Notes: generated by a model from the letters alone, not told the origin. A stretch of DNA of 64,000 nt from Megamerina dolium (GCA_963854835.1 OY978526.1:46322140-46386139), one strand, 5' to 3'; shown: positions 13,321-25,245, counted from the stretch's first letter. Program-made: numbers and translations.

Positions 13321-14979
13321 CACTTGGCAGAAAAAGTGTACATTCAAGAAGTAAACAATTCTTCGCTGCACTAAATACTAATAAGGAAACAATTTTTCTC
13401 AAAGAAATTATTTTTTATTTAAAAGTTAGAGTATTATGTACACTTTAAGCCCAAATACATTAAATTATAATGTACAGAAAAATTATGAAAAATAAAAGAA
13501 TTCAAAAGCACCTGTTAATTGGTCAGAAAAAGTCTACGTACCAAAACGAAACCGGGACTTCCCCGCTCATTTGCTCGATCGCTCGTGCCATCAAAAGTTT
13601 TTTTTTCACAAGTTCTATATTTAATTCGTATCGTGGTTCGATTTTGTGCTTTGAATAATCTATTTCAAGAAGTTTAATAAAGACGAATTCAAAAAGAAAG
13701 GAAATTGGAGTTGAAGAACGGAAAATTGTAATAAAATTATGGAAAGAAGGCCAAACTTTCCGTGAAATTACTAAAACCCTTTGGAGAGCGCACCCCACAA
13801 TTCAAACGGTGATGAATAATTTCAAAAAACTGGAACTTTCGTGTCGCAACCGCGTTCAGGACGACCTTCTATTCTGACCCAACGACAAAAAAGATGTGTT
13901 TTGCTGCTTGTTCAGGATAATCCTCGACTGACCGCAATGAAAATTGCTCAAAATGTTAAGGAACAGTTTAACAAAACCATGCATAACGACATCGTGCGTA
14001 AAATTTAAAAAAAAAAAAGAACTATCGTGGCCGCGTAGCGCGTAGGAAGCCGTTTATTTCACTCATAAACCGACAATAACGAATTTCTTTTGCCAAACAA
14101 TATAAGCCGCCAGAGTTCTGGGAAAAGGTGCTATTCTCAGATGAGAGCTGTTTTTTTGCTGTTTGGTATTAAAAAACGTCAGCTTGTGTGGCGGAAACCA
14201 TGCACAGCCCTTCATGCGCAAAATCTTTTGGGCACGGTTAAACATGGCGGAGGTGGTATTATGGTATGGGGATGTATGGCTGCCAATGCAGTCGGCAATT
14301 TGGTGTTCATTGAGTCAATTATGGATCAGAGAGGTTATTTAAATATTTTAAAATAAAATTTGAAGCATAGTGCTGAAAATCTCGGCCTGGGTTCTGGCTG
14401 GCACTTTCAACAGGATAACGACCCGAAGCATACTGCCCATAATGTGAAGCTTTAGATATTATATAATGTCCCGCATCAATGCAAAACCCCTCCACAATGC
14501 CCTGACCTTAATCCTATTGAACATTTGTGGGATTTACTTGAGCGCAGGATAAGGCAGCACACCATCACCTCCAAGTAAATGCTTAAAAATGTGATTTTAG
14601 ATGAGTTGCACAAAATTTCAACGGAGGACACTTCCAAGTTAGTCAGGTCTATGCCAAACTGATTGCTAGAAGTCCTAAAACGGAAAGGCTACCCAACCAG
14701 CTACTAATCTTTTCAAAAACCCACAAAAAACAATAATTTATCATATAACCTTATCTTTGTACGCAGACTTTTTCTGACCAATTAACAGGTGCTTTTGAAT
14801 TCTTTTATTTCTCATAATTTTTCTGTACATTACAATTTAATGTATTTAGGCTTAAAGTGTACATAATACTCTAACATTTAAATAAAAATAATTTCTTTTG
14901 AGAAAAACTATTTCCTTATTGGTATTTAGTGCAGCGAAGAATTGTTTACTTCTTATACGTACACTTTTTCTGCTAAGTG
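13321..14979 (+). mobile_element. Tc1-like DNA transposon with long IR/DR termini, inactive
   Basis: The ends can be placed to the base. CACTTGGCAGAAAAAGTGTAC starts at 13321, and its inverted partner ends at 14979, with TA on each outer side (13319-13320 and 14980-14981), the Tc1/mariner target duplication. Inverted arms of about 221 bp (13321-13541 and 14759-14979) repeat the outer motif at their inner edge in the same orientation (TTGGTCAGAAAAAGTCTACG). That gives the IR/DR arrangement known from Minos, Paris and Sleeping Beauty-type elements. The total length of 1659 bp is normal for this group. The transposase inside is broken, so the element is not autonomous. Confidence 0.88.
13690..14710 (+). 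pseudogene. Tc1-like transposase, DD34E, many stops and frameshifts
   Basis: Cut-and-paste transposase of the element at 13321-14979. Fragments in order: an N-terminal helix-turn-helix piece (EERKIVIKLWKEGQTFREI, about 13713-13770); LTQRQKRCVLLLVQDNP and a second HTH-like segment near 13875-14005; the first catalytic Asp in LFSDES (about 14130-14147); the second in FQQDNDPKHTA (from 14398); and the catalytic Glu in PDLNPIEHLWD (about 14500-14532). Counting codons from QQD to the Glu gives 34 residues between them, so the class is DD34E. At least ten stops or shifts separate these pieces. The initiator is uncertain because the 5' part is frameshifted. Confidence 0.85.
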
Positions 14980-14981
14980 TA

Positions 14982-15480
14982 TATCATATGTATAAGGATT
15001 TTGAAAACGTTTCCAAAGAGAGAAATATTTCTTAAAACTTTACAACATTTTCGTAGGCATTGTAGATCTGATCAAGTGCGACACAAAGCCACGTTTCAAT
15101 TTTCCATATACTCCCAAAATCTTTATTTATTAAAAAAAAACGGTTTTTTGGTACTTTCTGTATTAAACAATTGATAAATTCGATATTTTGTAAACGATTT
15201 AAGATTTTGAGACAGTTTTGTAAAGAGGAAGGCTTAACCTTTCGAAGCATATAAAAGTGTAAAATGTTACCTTTTTCTAAATTTGTCCTACCTTTAAGGG
15301 TTATTTCTCGCTAATTTTCTTTAAAAATTAGTGTAGAGCTAGTTACAGGTCGAAAGTGAAATGAAATTTGTTGGAGTTATTCCATTTTTTATAAAAATTC
15401 CATCTTTATTAATTTATTACTTTTAACCTATATTGAAAGTGATAAAAAGTAGAAATATTTTGTTTCATAACATGAAGCAA
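14982..15480. other. Non-coding stretch
   Basis: Only short frames without motifs on both strands. Confidence 0.4.
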
Positions 15481-15484
15481 TTTT

Positions 15485-15800
15485 AATGTGAAATTTTATA
15501 AAGGTTTTGGAAAAGTTTACTGGACATATTTCGTTTGTATTGGGACCTTGTATTGGTTTTGAGGGCCTTTAAGCCTTTATTTAAGTCAAAAAATGAATTT
15601 ATACGATGAAAACAAAAACAATTTCTGTTCTGTCGTTGAAGCAATTGTTTGAACGTGAAAAATCGGCGTTCAATATCTCTCGGCTTCAATGCGTATAGGA
15701 CGCAATTTCCTTGCTTTTGAATCATTCCCATAGCCAGTAATAATGTTGAAACTTTGTTTGACATGAATCTTCGTCCAATAAAGAAATTCGTCCTCTTCAA
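15485..15800 (-). pseudogene. mariner (SETMAR-like) transposase fragment
   Basis: The minus-strand frame includes GMIQKQGNCVLYALKPRDIE and then RRFFTFKQLLQRQNR. These align with GMIQKQGNWVPYELKPRDVE and RRFFTCEQLLQRQQRKGF in the better-preserved copy at 45668-46172. This is the linker and the beginning of the catalytic domain of mariner-type transposases. The first catalytic Asp region is absent and the piece is truncated at both sides. No terminal repeats were found. Confidence 0.75.
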
Positions 15801-16712
15801 ATTTCCTTTTTTTTTATTTATTTATTTTTTTACATTAAAGTATATAGGATTCTCCCAGTGTATATCTATATACTGAGGATTTTATTCCGATTATAGTTAA
15901 GTTAAATGTGTGAGCAGCCGAAAATCATGTGAAATTACCAGAGGGAAATAGCACTTGTCAATGATGAAACAAACCAATCTGATAATATGGCAAAAAGCAA
16001 ATCATTCAGTTACACTTATGTATGTGTAGTAATATACAACCATGCAAAGTGTACATAAGATGATGGAGGCAGGAAACATACAATATAACATGTCGGCGCA
16101 TATATGTATATATACACGCCTGCATGTGTAAGCACGGATGTAACAAAGATAATAAAGTAAATTGCTTGGGGAGACTAGAAAGGCTAGAGGAAATTTAATT
16201 TGGTTTCAATAAGAAATCATATACTACATATATGTAAGTATGTACATATGGGGTGTGAGTAGAAATAGATATTATATTCTTTCTGCTTTTGAGTAGCGTT
16301 TATGACCACTGTATACAAATAAAGTTATTTTCAATTATGATTGAATACAATATAGTACACTTATAGTTGTATATATCATATAGGTATACGTACATATATT
16401 CTTCTCCCGGAGGAATGATTTATAGCAATCATGTTTGATTTAAATAGTCTGCCCTTAATAGTGATCGCATAAGTAATATCGACTTAGGTGATAGAGAGTC
16501 AGTGGTGTACCTAAAGAGAATGAGGGGATGCATAGCTTTATCCTACATGTTTATAATAAAAATAGTAAATATAAATTTTCTATAAAATCAGTGCAAAAAA
16601 GCTGTCATTTGCGATCTATATGCAGTAATTTACTAATGGAATATCCAAATGTAAAAATCGGTTTCGAAAATTAATTATTGAGACATTATTAATTGATTTC
16701 TTTTTTTTTTTA
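15801..16712. other. Non-coding stretch
   Basis: AT-rich with scattered ATGTATGTA-type short motifs; no coding or repeat family recognised. Confidence 0.4.
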
Positions 16713-16718
16713 TAGGTA

Positions 16719-17349
16719 CGAGGGTGGTCCCAAAGCTACCCGACCTAACAAAGAAAATAACAAATTTGGGAAAATTTTTCTTTATAGCTTTGATACCCTG
16801 TTTATAGTATGAACTGTCCAGCTCATTAAAATAGCCATCTACCGCAGACTCCACCTCTTCATTGTTTGCAAATCTTCCACCACCAAGCCATTTTTTCAAA
16901 TTTGGAAATAGAAAATAATTCGGAGGAGCTAAATCTGGCAAATAAGGTGCAACAAATTAGCATAATACTCGCCGTTGATTGTTTTTTCTTTTTGAAGAAA
17001 ATCAATAAAAACTATCCCATGTGCATCCCAAAACACAGACGCCATAACCTTGCCTGCAGATCGAACTGTCTTCTCCTTCTTTGGACACGATTTCCACTGT
17101 TTTAATCCACTGTTTTGACTGGTCCTTTCTCTAAGGTGTGGAGTGGTGGACCCATGTCTCCCCCAGAGTAGAATCTAGTTCCGCTTTAATATTCGTTGGA
17201 CCTTTCAAATGAAAGTATTGAATTGCATAACGGTGACAAAACAACGTGGCGGCTTGAAACTTAAAACATATGTTTTATAAGGAAACCACTTTTCATCAAA
17301 GTAATTTTCTATATGTCAGGTCGGGTAGTTCTGGGACCGAAGTCGTCTG
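16719..17349 (-). mobile_element. Internally deleted mariner-like element (631 bp) with TIRs
   Basis: The left end CGAGGGTGGTCCCAAAGC...CTACCCGACCTAACA (16719-16750) pairs with an inverted right end at about 17315-17349 (CAGACGACTTCGGTCCCAG then AACTACCCGACCTGACA). TA dinucleotides flank both ends (16717-16718 and 17350-17351). On the minus strand, 16675-16941 encodes a mariner C-terminus: MPDLAPPNYFLFPNLKKWLGG, then RFANNEEVESAVDGYF and YKQGIKAI. The DLAPPNYFLF block corresponds to the third catalytic site, where the expected Asp is replaced by Asn. At 631 bp it is about half the normal mariner length, so it has lost much of the transposase gene. Confidence 0.75.
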
Positions 17350-17449
17350 TATAAAGATTTTAGACTTGCTACTGTGAATATTAAAAATACTTCATATCGA
17401 GGTTGTTTGTTGGACTTGGAACCAGTCACTTGAAGAATGAGAAAGTGCA

Positions 17450-17590
17450 TTGTTTGATCCCCTTGAAAGGAATGGTGCCTCTATCCAGATGTCCTCTATA
17501 AGTGTGTCCTCTATAAGTACAAGGCTGACAAGATCGTTCTTCAGGAAATGCTCAGAACAGGGTTGCGTCCCTAAGAGCGTCGTTCAAATT
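17450..17590 (+). mobile_element. Short fragment of an RTE-like LINE endonuclease
   Basis: The sequence GGTGCCTCTATCCAG..., then GAAATGC...ACAGGGTTGCGTCCCTAAGAGCGTC, follows the endonuclease start of the LINE at 58528-58640 (GGTGCCTCTATCCAGCTGG, GGAAATGCGATGG, CTGCTCCAAAAGAGCGTC) with small rearrangements. Inside is a short duplication of TGTCCTCTATAAGTR. It is a scrap of the same family and encodes nothing now. Confidence 0.6.
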
Positions 17591-17599
17591 TACCTCAGA

Positions 17600-19145
17600 T
17601 TAATTGAAAATGTAAAAGCAACCTCAAATCATGATCATTAATTATGTTTAGATTCCTCTCATATTCCTAGTACCGGTAAAGAAACTCCAGACGAAAAATA
17701 TGAAATCTAGGAAGTAACGGACGACCTTTGTAATGAAGAGGAAGAGCCAGAATTAGTTTCTGTACATCTATGTTCAGACTGGGCATGCTTTCTTCTGCAC
17801 CGAACGATCAACGAGATGATAAGAAGTTAATAACAATTATTGTAATAAAAATTTTGACATGACAATTTTTGCAAGCGACGAAACAAAGTGAATATTTAAT
17901 ATATTCACTTATAAGAAATTATTGCAATAATCTAATTCAGTGTTGTAGCATCAATAGTTGATCAATATTTTACTAAGTTTGATGTTACAAACACAAATGC
18001 TATTCAATAGATAATCTCTTTAAAAGTTGCGATCCTTAAAACCATTTAACTTATAAATGTACATAAGAAAATTCTGTGATTACAAATATTTTCACGGAAA
18101 TCCCCTAATGAATCCCCAAGACTTTCATTTAACACATATTTTGATTAAATCTGCCACTTTGGTTGAAATGGGCATTTTTCATATGAATTTGACAAATTTA
18201 TTTTACTTTGGAAACTTATAAAATATACATACATAAATGATTATACCACAGTATACCATATAAGTGTACACTTCCATTTTAGAACTAAAAAGTTCACACA
18301 CACTTTATAAATGGTTGATATTATGCCGAAACATGAGTTTGGTAAGTTGCTTACTATTTGCCAATTCATATATCCTTTTGCGAGACACAGCTAAAAAAGC
18401 TTGACTACAAATATTTGCATGAGAGCAGCATGTGTTGTTTAGATTATTTGTATATAATATAACTGAATATAAACATTCTCACATGTGTACTAACATATGC
18501 GAATATGGGACAGCATATGCCTACGATGTTGTAATACCCTTGGCTTAAATGCCACATGCTTGACATGAATATTTTAAATGTTTGGTTAAATTCATTAATT
18601 AGTATTTTGTTGTCGTGTATAGGCAACTAAAATTGTGCTTCTACAAGCATGTACAAATTGGTTAAATTTTAACCAACTAGTATTAGATACTTGTTGAATG
18701 GTCCATAAATATAATATGTATATACCTATACTCGTATAAAGTACATAAAACCTAACGTTAAAAAAATGTGTATAATTATTGTAACACACCCATTTATGTA
18801 GACATTGTCACTAAAGTAAACTCATTAGTGCAACTCATTAAACTTTAGTATTAATAATATATAGTTATACTGCATATACATATTATAAGAGCGCTCATGC
18901 AGAAATTTCAAATATGTAATCGGTAATATTAGTAATTACTTGAATATTATTGCTTATGCTATATCTTCTACTCTATTTATCCATATATAAGAAGTGGATA
19001 AGTTGGAAAACATTACAGAAGATTATTTCACTTGGCACTCAGGCAATTGAAGAACATTCTAACAACTCTTCGAATATAATTATATTTGTTCCTTATCCTT
19101 ACGAAGAAAAAGTCAACGTTTTATTAAATATTAATTTATAACAAT
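17600..19145. other. Non-coding stretch
   Basis: AT-rich; short frames on both strands have no recognisable motif. Confidence 0.4.
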
Positions 19146-19149
19146 AATA

Positions 19150-20225
19150 CAGGGTAATTTTTTAGCAACTTTCTTTTTGGCAACACTGTTTTTGGAAGCT
19201 CAGCTGTTTTCATGTAACATGTTACTGTCAAATATGTTCAGTTTGGTCTATAATTTAATCATGAATCGACTTACAAACGAACAACGCTTGCAGATTATTG
19301 AATTTTATTATCAAAATTCATGCTCGGTTAAGAGAGCACATCGTGCACTTCTTCCATTTTATGATCAGTTTGGGTGACCTTCTGCGGCTATTCGGAATCT
19401 TGTAACTAAATTTCGCACCAAATTTACATTATTGGGCATTGAACCGCCAACACGAATACGTGGAGTGTGGACAGAGGAAAATATCGTAGCTGTATCCGCC
19501 AGTGTTGTTGATGACTGCCAATTATCGATTCGGCGCCGTTCGCAGCAATTCAGCTTCTGTCACTCCACTACGTGGAAAATTTTGCGGAACGATTTGGATA
19601 TAAAACCTTTTAAAATACAGCTCGTGCAAGAATTGAAGCCACACGACCTACCACAACGGCTAACTTTTGATGGATGAAGATTCACTTTTTGATTGGAAAA
19701 TTGTGTTCAACGACGAAGCTCATTTCTGGTTGCATTGGTACGTGAACAATCAAAATTGCCGTATTTGGTGTGAAGAGCAGCCAGAGGCATTGCAAGAACT
19801 GCGAATGCATCCCGAAAAATGCACTGTTTTGTGTGGATTATGGGCCGGTGGCATCATTGGACCGTACTTTTTCAAAGATGATGAAGGCCGGAACGTTACT
19901 GTGAATGGCGAGCGCTACCGTGCGATGATTACAAACTTTTTTTTGCCCAAAATGGAAGAGATGGACTTGACTGACATGTGGTTTCAACAAGACGTTGCCA
20001 CATGCCACACAGCACGTGGCAGCACAGCAGCCTTAAGACTATTTTTTGTGGGGCTATGTTAAGGTTCATGTCTATAGCAACAAGCTCGCAACGGTTGACG
20101 CACTGGAAGCCAATAGTGAAGAAATATGTTGGAGAAAGCATGCCAAAATTGGACCCAGCGTATGAACAATTTGAGCCCCAGCCGCGGTCAACATTTACAT
20201 GAAATCATCTTTAAACATTGAATTA
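19150..20225 (+). pseudogene. Tc1/mariner-superfamily transposase, decayed
   Basis: N-terminus at 19261: MNRLTNEQRLQIIEFYYQN, then SCSVKRAHRALLPFYDQFG, an HTH domain. After a stop near 19376 the frame resumes at 19432-19677 with RIRGVWTEENI, SIRRRSQQF and STTWKILRNDLDIKPFK, the second DNA-binding half. 19667-20062 holds the catalytic core: KIVFNDEAHFWLHWYVN (first Asp), LWAGGIIGPYFF, VNGERYRAMITNFFLPKM and MWFQQDVATCHTAR (second Asp). The third acidic residue region is missing or scrambled near 20040. A left-end motif CAGGGTAATTTTTTAGCAAC starts at about 19151; no right-end partner was seen. The same family gives fragments at 30480-32200, 34235-34434 and 47926-48115. Confidence 0.85.
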
Positions 20226-20444
20226 TTGTACATAGATCGTTCTATTGGCTCAAATAAAGATTTCATTAATTTCTCTAAATTTTATTTTATTTTATTGTAT
20301 TTTATTTTTTTTAACTCCATTTTTTTTGGATATTGGATATTGGTCCATTGGATATTTAGCAGTCATTAATAATATTTACATTTTATTTTGTAGAGGAAGC
20401 AGCAGTGCTGTACCCCTTATAAACTTATAAAAAAAATAAAATAA

Positions 20445-20792
20445 ATATGTGGAACTTAAAGCCCCAAAGGGCTCATTGGCCGAGCTTCTCTTCCATTACT
20501 GTTGTGCGTCTTAAATTTGGACAGTATTAGAAGGGACCTACTTATTTTAACCAGTTCCGAACGGCAGAACACTTGTGATATCACTTTTTCTGAGCTTTGT
20601 CACAGAGTTCTTTTAGAAGCTTTTTCATGGCAAGTTGTTACTGTCGGAAGAATTGCCAATTGCTTGCCGACAGGTGGGTACCGTTCGAAAGAAAAATCTT
20701 ATCGATATTAAATTTGTTATGCATCAGCCGGGGATTGAACCACGACCTACAGATCATAAGGCGAACACACTAACCACTGAGCTACGGCACCC
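20445..20792 (-). mobile_element. tRNA-derived SINE, copy 1 (antisense)
   Basis: On the minus strand it starts with GGGTGCCGTAGCTCAGTGG at about 20792 and reaches a 3' end GGGGCTTTAAGTTCCACAT near 20447. The head carries a Pol III A box (TAGCTCAGTGG) and B box (GGTTCAATCCC), so it is a tRNA-like promoter unit. The remaining ~270 bases are a family-specific body shared with the copies at 23767-24118 and 42942-43292. Length is about 348 bp. No coding capacity; movement would need a LINE in trans. Confidence 0.82.
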
Positions 20793-20836
20793 ACTATACT
20801 AATAATAATTTATAATTTACAATACATAATGTTTCA

Positions 20837-22266
20837 TTATATTATTATGGATGATGCAAATCTTTTTAAGCTATGTGTTGTTCTTATGTTGCTCTTCAAT
20901 TCAGTGACGAGTATATTGGGATGCTTCTCCAAACGTTGTAGATAACTTCGGTTGTATTTAATTATTTCTTCTTGTACGGTTGGAGTTTTTAAATCGTGAT
21001 CTATGATGCCATTCGTAATAAACCAAGGTGCATTTGTGATTATTCGCAGTACTTTGGATAAAAACCGTTGTATGATGTTAATGTTAGATTTTGAGGCTGT
21101 TCCCCCCAGCTGTATTCCATATGTCCATATTGGATTGACAATTGCTTTATATATTAATAATTTGTTATCCAGAGACAATTGACAATTGCGGCCAATTATC
21201 CTGTGCAGTTTTGTTAGTTGCCAAGCCAACTGTATGATCAGCAAACGTTGCAATCGTGTTAGTTGGTGTTGTTGGTAAGTCAGTGGTAAATAAAGTGTAA
21301 AATACAGGACCAAGTACGCTACCTTGAGGTACACTGGAGTTTATTTCATATATTTGCGTAAATTTATCGTTAAATTTTACCATAAATTTCCGTCGAGTCA
21401 GGTATGATTATAGTATTTCATAGTACGAGTTTGGAAGCATTTTCTTTAGTTTATATACTTTATGACCAGCGTGCCAAACTTTATCGAAGGGCTGTTTTAT
21501 ATCAAGAAACGCAGCCGTGCAATATTGTCTGTTATTCATTGGAGTATTTATCACTCTATATACTCTATGCACTGGTTTTATAGTAGCGTGATCTTTCCTG
21601 AAACCAAATTGATGGTAAGGAATTAGTTTGTGAGAGTACATTATTGGCTTTAGTTTGGCTAACAGTATCTTTTCAAAAACCTTACTGATAATAGGTAGAA
21701 GACTTATCGGTCGGTATGATATAACTTGTTCAAGAGGTTTTTCTGGTTTTGGTATAAGAATTATATGAGATATTTTCCATTGATAGGGGAAATAACCTCT
21801 TCTAGTAATCGCATTAAACAGGTGCGTTATGAATCTAAGTCCAATTTCTGGTAGTTCCTGCAGTATTTTGGCAGTGATAAGATCAAAGCCAGGAGCCTTA
21901 TTTGGTTTGGGTCTTATATATTCTCTCTTTATTTCATCCTTTTTTATTGTTCGAATCGGAAAATTCATTTGACAAGGAGATTCAAGGAAATATTCTATTT
22001 CGTTGATTGAAACACGTTTGAAAGGTGGAGTGCAAAGGTAGCAGCTTTTTCTTTATCTGTTTTGGCCCAATCTCCATGATACATTTTAGTGGGAGGTACC
22101 AGTAGCCAGATACTGACTTGATAAGTTTTTTACTAGCTTTCCAAAGTGCATAATCGGACGCTTCAGTGGCAGATAAGCCTTTCACATATTCCTGAATTTC
22201 TCGAATAGAGTCGTCTTTAAAAAAGTTGCTTGACATGCTTCGCTGCATTAAGTCTTCTCTTGTCAT
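20837..22266 (-). pseudogene. Jockey-type LINE reverse transcriptase fragment, broken
   Basis: Minus-strand reading, 5' to 3': 22266-21982 carries the region between endonuclease and RT. 21968-21408 carries RT with RPKPNKAPGFDLITAKIL, VISYRPISLLPIISKVFE, HQFGFRKDHATIKPVHR and FLDIKQPFDKVWHAG. 21383-21165 carries SSVPQGSVLGPVFYTLFTTD and the catalytic box as FADH instead of FADD. 21334-20837 gives the thumb and C-terminal part (LSLDNKLLIYKAIVNPIWTYG). Frameshifts separate the segments, so the copy is inactive even apart from the mutated box. It is a relative of the LINE at 1-3463 but not the same copy. No poly-A tail is recognisable. Confidence 0.85.
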
Positions 22267-22269
22267 CTG

Positions 22270-22629
22270 GTTGCCTCGTAATCTGCCATTTTTTCCTTAG
22301 TTTACGTTTGTCCTTTAATTTTATGTGTTTTTTTTTTAAATCAAATCCGAAAGCTCTTAAAAAATCACTCTGTGTATAATTATTTTAGAACTTTTAAGAC
22401 TTTTGCAGAAAACTTGAGTTATTTTCTTCAATCTGTTCTTCAATCAAATGAAAATTTAAACCAAATTAAACACGTCCATCCAAATATTAATTTGAGTTAA
22501 CTCTTTTAATTTAATTAAATTCTGGCAAAAAAAAAAGGTCTTTTGTATTTAAACTTTTGTGCCGTCTGTTTTTGGGACTTTTAGTGTTTTCACTGTTATC
22601 TAAGCAATAAAACAGTTGGTTTTCATAAT
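22270..22629. other. Non-coding stretch
   Basis: AT-rich with T-runs (for example near 22329 and 22529); nothing recognised. Confidence 0.4.
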
Positions 22630-22630
22630 T

Positions 22631-23330
22631 ATACCCTTCATAATGCAATATGCAAGGTATATTCATTTCGGTCAGATATTTGTGTCCACTTGAAGGAATC
22701 TCCGGAGATATAGACATAGATATATATTCGTGATCAGCGTTGCTTAAATTTTCGATTTAACGGTGTCCGTCCGTCCGTCCGTCCGTCCGTCTGTCTGTCA
22801 CCTGGCTGATTCGCACGATAACTTGAGTAAATACTGAGCTATTTCGACGAAATTTGGCATAAATAACCTATGATCCAAGGGTACGGAGGGGATTGATATT
22901 GGGCATGACCCGTCAATAGCCACGCCCACACCAAGCATTCAAAGCGACTAACCTCGGAATTTTCAAAATCTTTGCGGAAATTAAAAAAAAAATGCTACCG
23001 GTTATAACTTGCAAACTATTCAGCGTGGAATAACGAGATTTAAGGTGTGGATTATAATCAACACTTAGGTTAATATGCTAGTTGTACATAATCTGGCAAA
23101 AAATCAACATGCCACGCCCACTTCTTAATGGGGCTACCATACAAAGTTGTGAAAATTTTAAAAAATTTAAACCGCTATAACTTACGAACTATTCTACGTA
23201 GGACAAACAAATTTAAGGTGTAGAATAATATTGAAAAATTAATTGGATTTATAAGAAAGAGGTAAGCCACGCCAACTTTTCATATAGCTCCCATACTAAG
23301 TCTCGGAGTCTTTCCACAATAAAAATTAAG
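22631..23330 (+). repeat. CCACGCCC-repeat element, copy 2 (3'-truncated)
   Basis: Starts with ATACCCTTCATAATGCAATATGC, a slightly mutated version of the family's left end, followed by TTCATTTCGGTCAGAT. A (GTCC)n tract lies at 22766-22799. CCACGCCCA boxes occur near 22918, 23111 and 23267, each with the CTACCATACAAAG-type phrase. The right end with the CATATGCAGGGTAT motif is not present. It looks related to, but shorter than, the copy at 43350-44923. Confidence 0.7.
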
Positions 23331-23766
23331 TCCATTTTCGTTGCATTTTTCCCAATAAATGCAGATATTTGCCGGTCGACTTTAAACACTCAAAATATCT
23401 TGGGGACATTTTTTCAAACTCATTGCATATACGCATGCTGAGATTAAACAGAGCATCTCAAAACATATTCGTTTTTGGGTGAATATTTTTTTTCGAATGA
23501 ATTTGGGATGAACTTAACAAAAATTATTTACTGTTGAATTTAGACTTCTTTTAGCTCAAAAACTGCTATAACTTTTTTTAGCCTACCGAATAATACGATT
23601 TGTTGAACCATTTACCTTGTGTTTGCATATGAAATGAGTCTTAGCGGATAGATGGCTGTATAGGCAATGCTTATTGTGAACGAACAATGAGTTTTTTGTT
23701 GCTTTGATATCTCTCAACAAATGTTCGTTGAAATTCTGATTTGTAATACAACGTAATATTTTTTTT

Positions 23767-24118
23767 GGGTGCCGTAGCTCAGTGGTTAGTGTGTTCACCT
23801 TCTGATCTATAGGTCGTGGTTCAATCCCCGGTTGATGCATAACAAATTTAATATCGATAAGATTTTTCTTTCGAATGGTACCCACCTATCGGCAAGCAAT
23901 TGGCAATTCTTCCGACAGTAACAACTTGCCATGAAAAAGCTTCTAAAAGAACTCTGTGACAAAGCTCAGAAAAAGTGATGTCACAAGTGTTCTGCCGTTC
24001 GGAACTGGTTAAAATAAGTAGGTTCCTTCTAATACTGTCCAAATTTAAGACGCACAACAGTAATGGAAGAGAAGCTCGGCCAATGAGCCCTTTGGGGCTT
24101 TAAGTGCCACATATTTAT
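23767..24118 (+). mobile_element. tRNA-derived SINE, copy 2
   Basis: Sense-strand copy. The tRNA-like head GGGTGCCGTAGCTCAGTGG begins at 23767 with A box TAGCTCAGTGG (23775-23785) and B box GGTTCAATCCC (23818-23828). The body includes CGGCAAGCAATTGGCAATTC and CTTGCCATGAAAAAGCTTC, and the 3' end is CCTTTGGGGCTTTAAGTGCC then ACATATTTA. Length about 352 bp. A minus-strand open frame of 69 codons in the body is the antisense of the same sequence in copies 1 and 3, so it is a by-product of the repeat, not a gene. Confidence 0.85.
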
Positions 24119-24119
24119 T

Positions 24120-25245
24120 TTAGTTTTTTAATATTTTTTCATATTAAAAATGTCGAATTTTATGCCTACAACATAGAATTTGAAGAAAAACGTATCAGAA
24201 TCTCAAGGAAGAATCTCTTGGTGACCATGCTCCATTATTAGCAACATATAAGAGTTTGTTTTAATGATTCAGAAATAATGAATTTGATATGAGAAATGAA
24301 GAACATGGAAGATCACTGAATTGAAATATTGGCCGAAGATTACACTTTATGCCAATAGCAACTGGAAAGAAAACAATGAATAGTGCACGTTACCGACAAC
24401 AAATTAATTAAAACAAAATCTGTTTAGGTTATCATAAATTCACTTTGCTGGGAACCAGCCGTATTCACCAGAATTGATTTCTTCTTATTACTATTTGCTT
24501 CCATCAATGGGACACGTATAAAGAGCAATACATCTGAAGAACTGAAAAATTTCATATCTGAATGGTTTTCATCGAGAAAGCGGTGAATAGTACTTTGAAT
24601 AAAATATTTTTTACTTTCCCATTACAAAAAGCTTTTTATTTTCTCATAAGTACACCTAATAATCATGTTTGGAAATACAAAGATGAATATTGTAAGGTAA
24701 ATATAGTGTAGAATGATATATTGTGTAGTATAGTAGTACATAGCATACTGTGAGTACTCAGTGCTTAGTGAGTTGGCCTTGCGACTTTTAACATTGACTT
24801 ATCAACCTGCCTTCAATTGGAACCTTGCTATAATGGTATTTTAATTTGTATATGTACAATTTTTTTTTTTTTTTGTTCAGACTTTGCTCATAGCTTCTTT
24901 TTTCTAATAAAGGCCTATGTACCTACATATGATACAATATTTTTAATTCAATTATTTTTCAATTTCACTTCAATTACACTCTTTCTATTTATTATCATAG
25001 CTTTAATTATTGCGAAGTAATAATGATGATGATAATGATGATAAACAAGATGAAAATAGCTATGCAAAACTTCTAAACGTTCAAAATTTCTGAATTTAAC
25101 GTTAATATTTAAAAGGAAATCAACGAGACTTTTTCAAACGTAATGTAACATCTTTGCGGAAATTTTCATTACCAACTCTATCAATTGAATAATTTTTGTC
25201 AAGCACTTAGATTAAACAATTTGTAGAAATTTCTCGATGTTTTTT
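24120..25245. other. Non-coding stretch
   Basis: AT-rich, with T-rich runs and a short GATGAT-type run near 25021-25042. No protein or repeat family recognised. Confidence 0.4.

Noticed and set aside
20502..20711. A conserved 69-codon protein (also at 23848-24057, minus strand)
   Set aside because: The frame is repeated only because it lies in the SINE body; there is no sign of selection on the protein.
23767..23840. A tRNA gene
   Set aside because: A and B boxes are present, but the sequence recurs with a 270-base tail as a SINE, the cloverleaf is degraded, and no normal 3' end or terminator follows.
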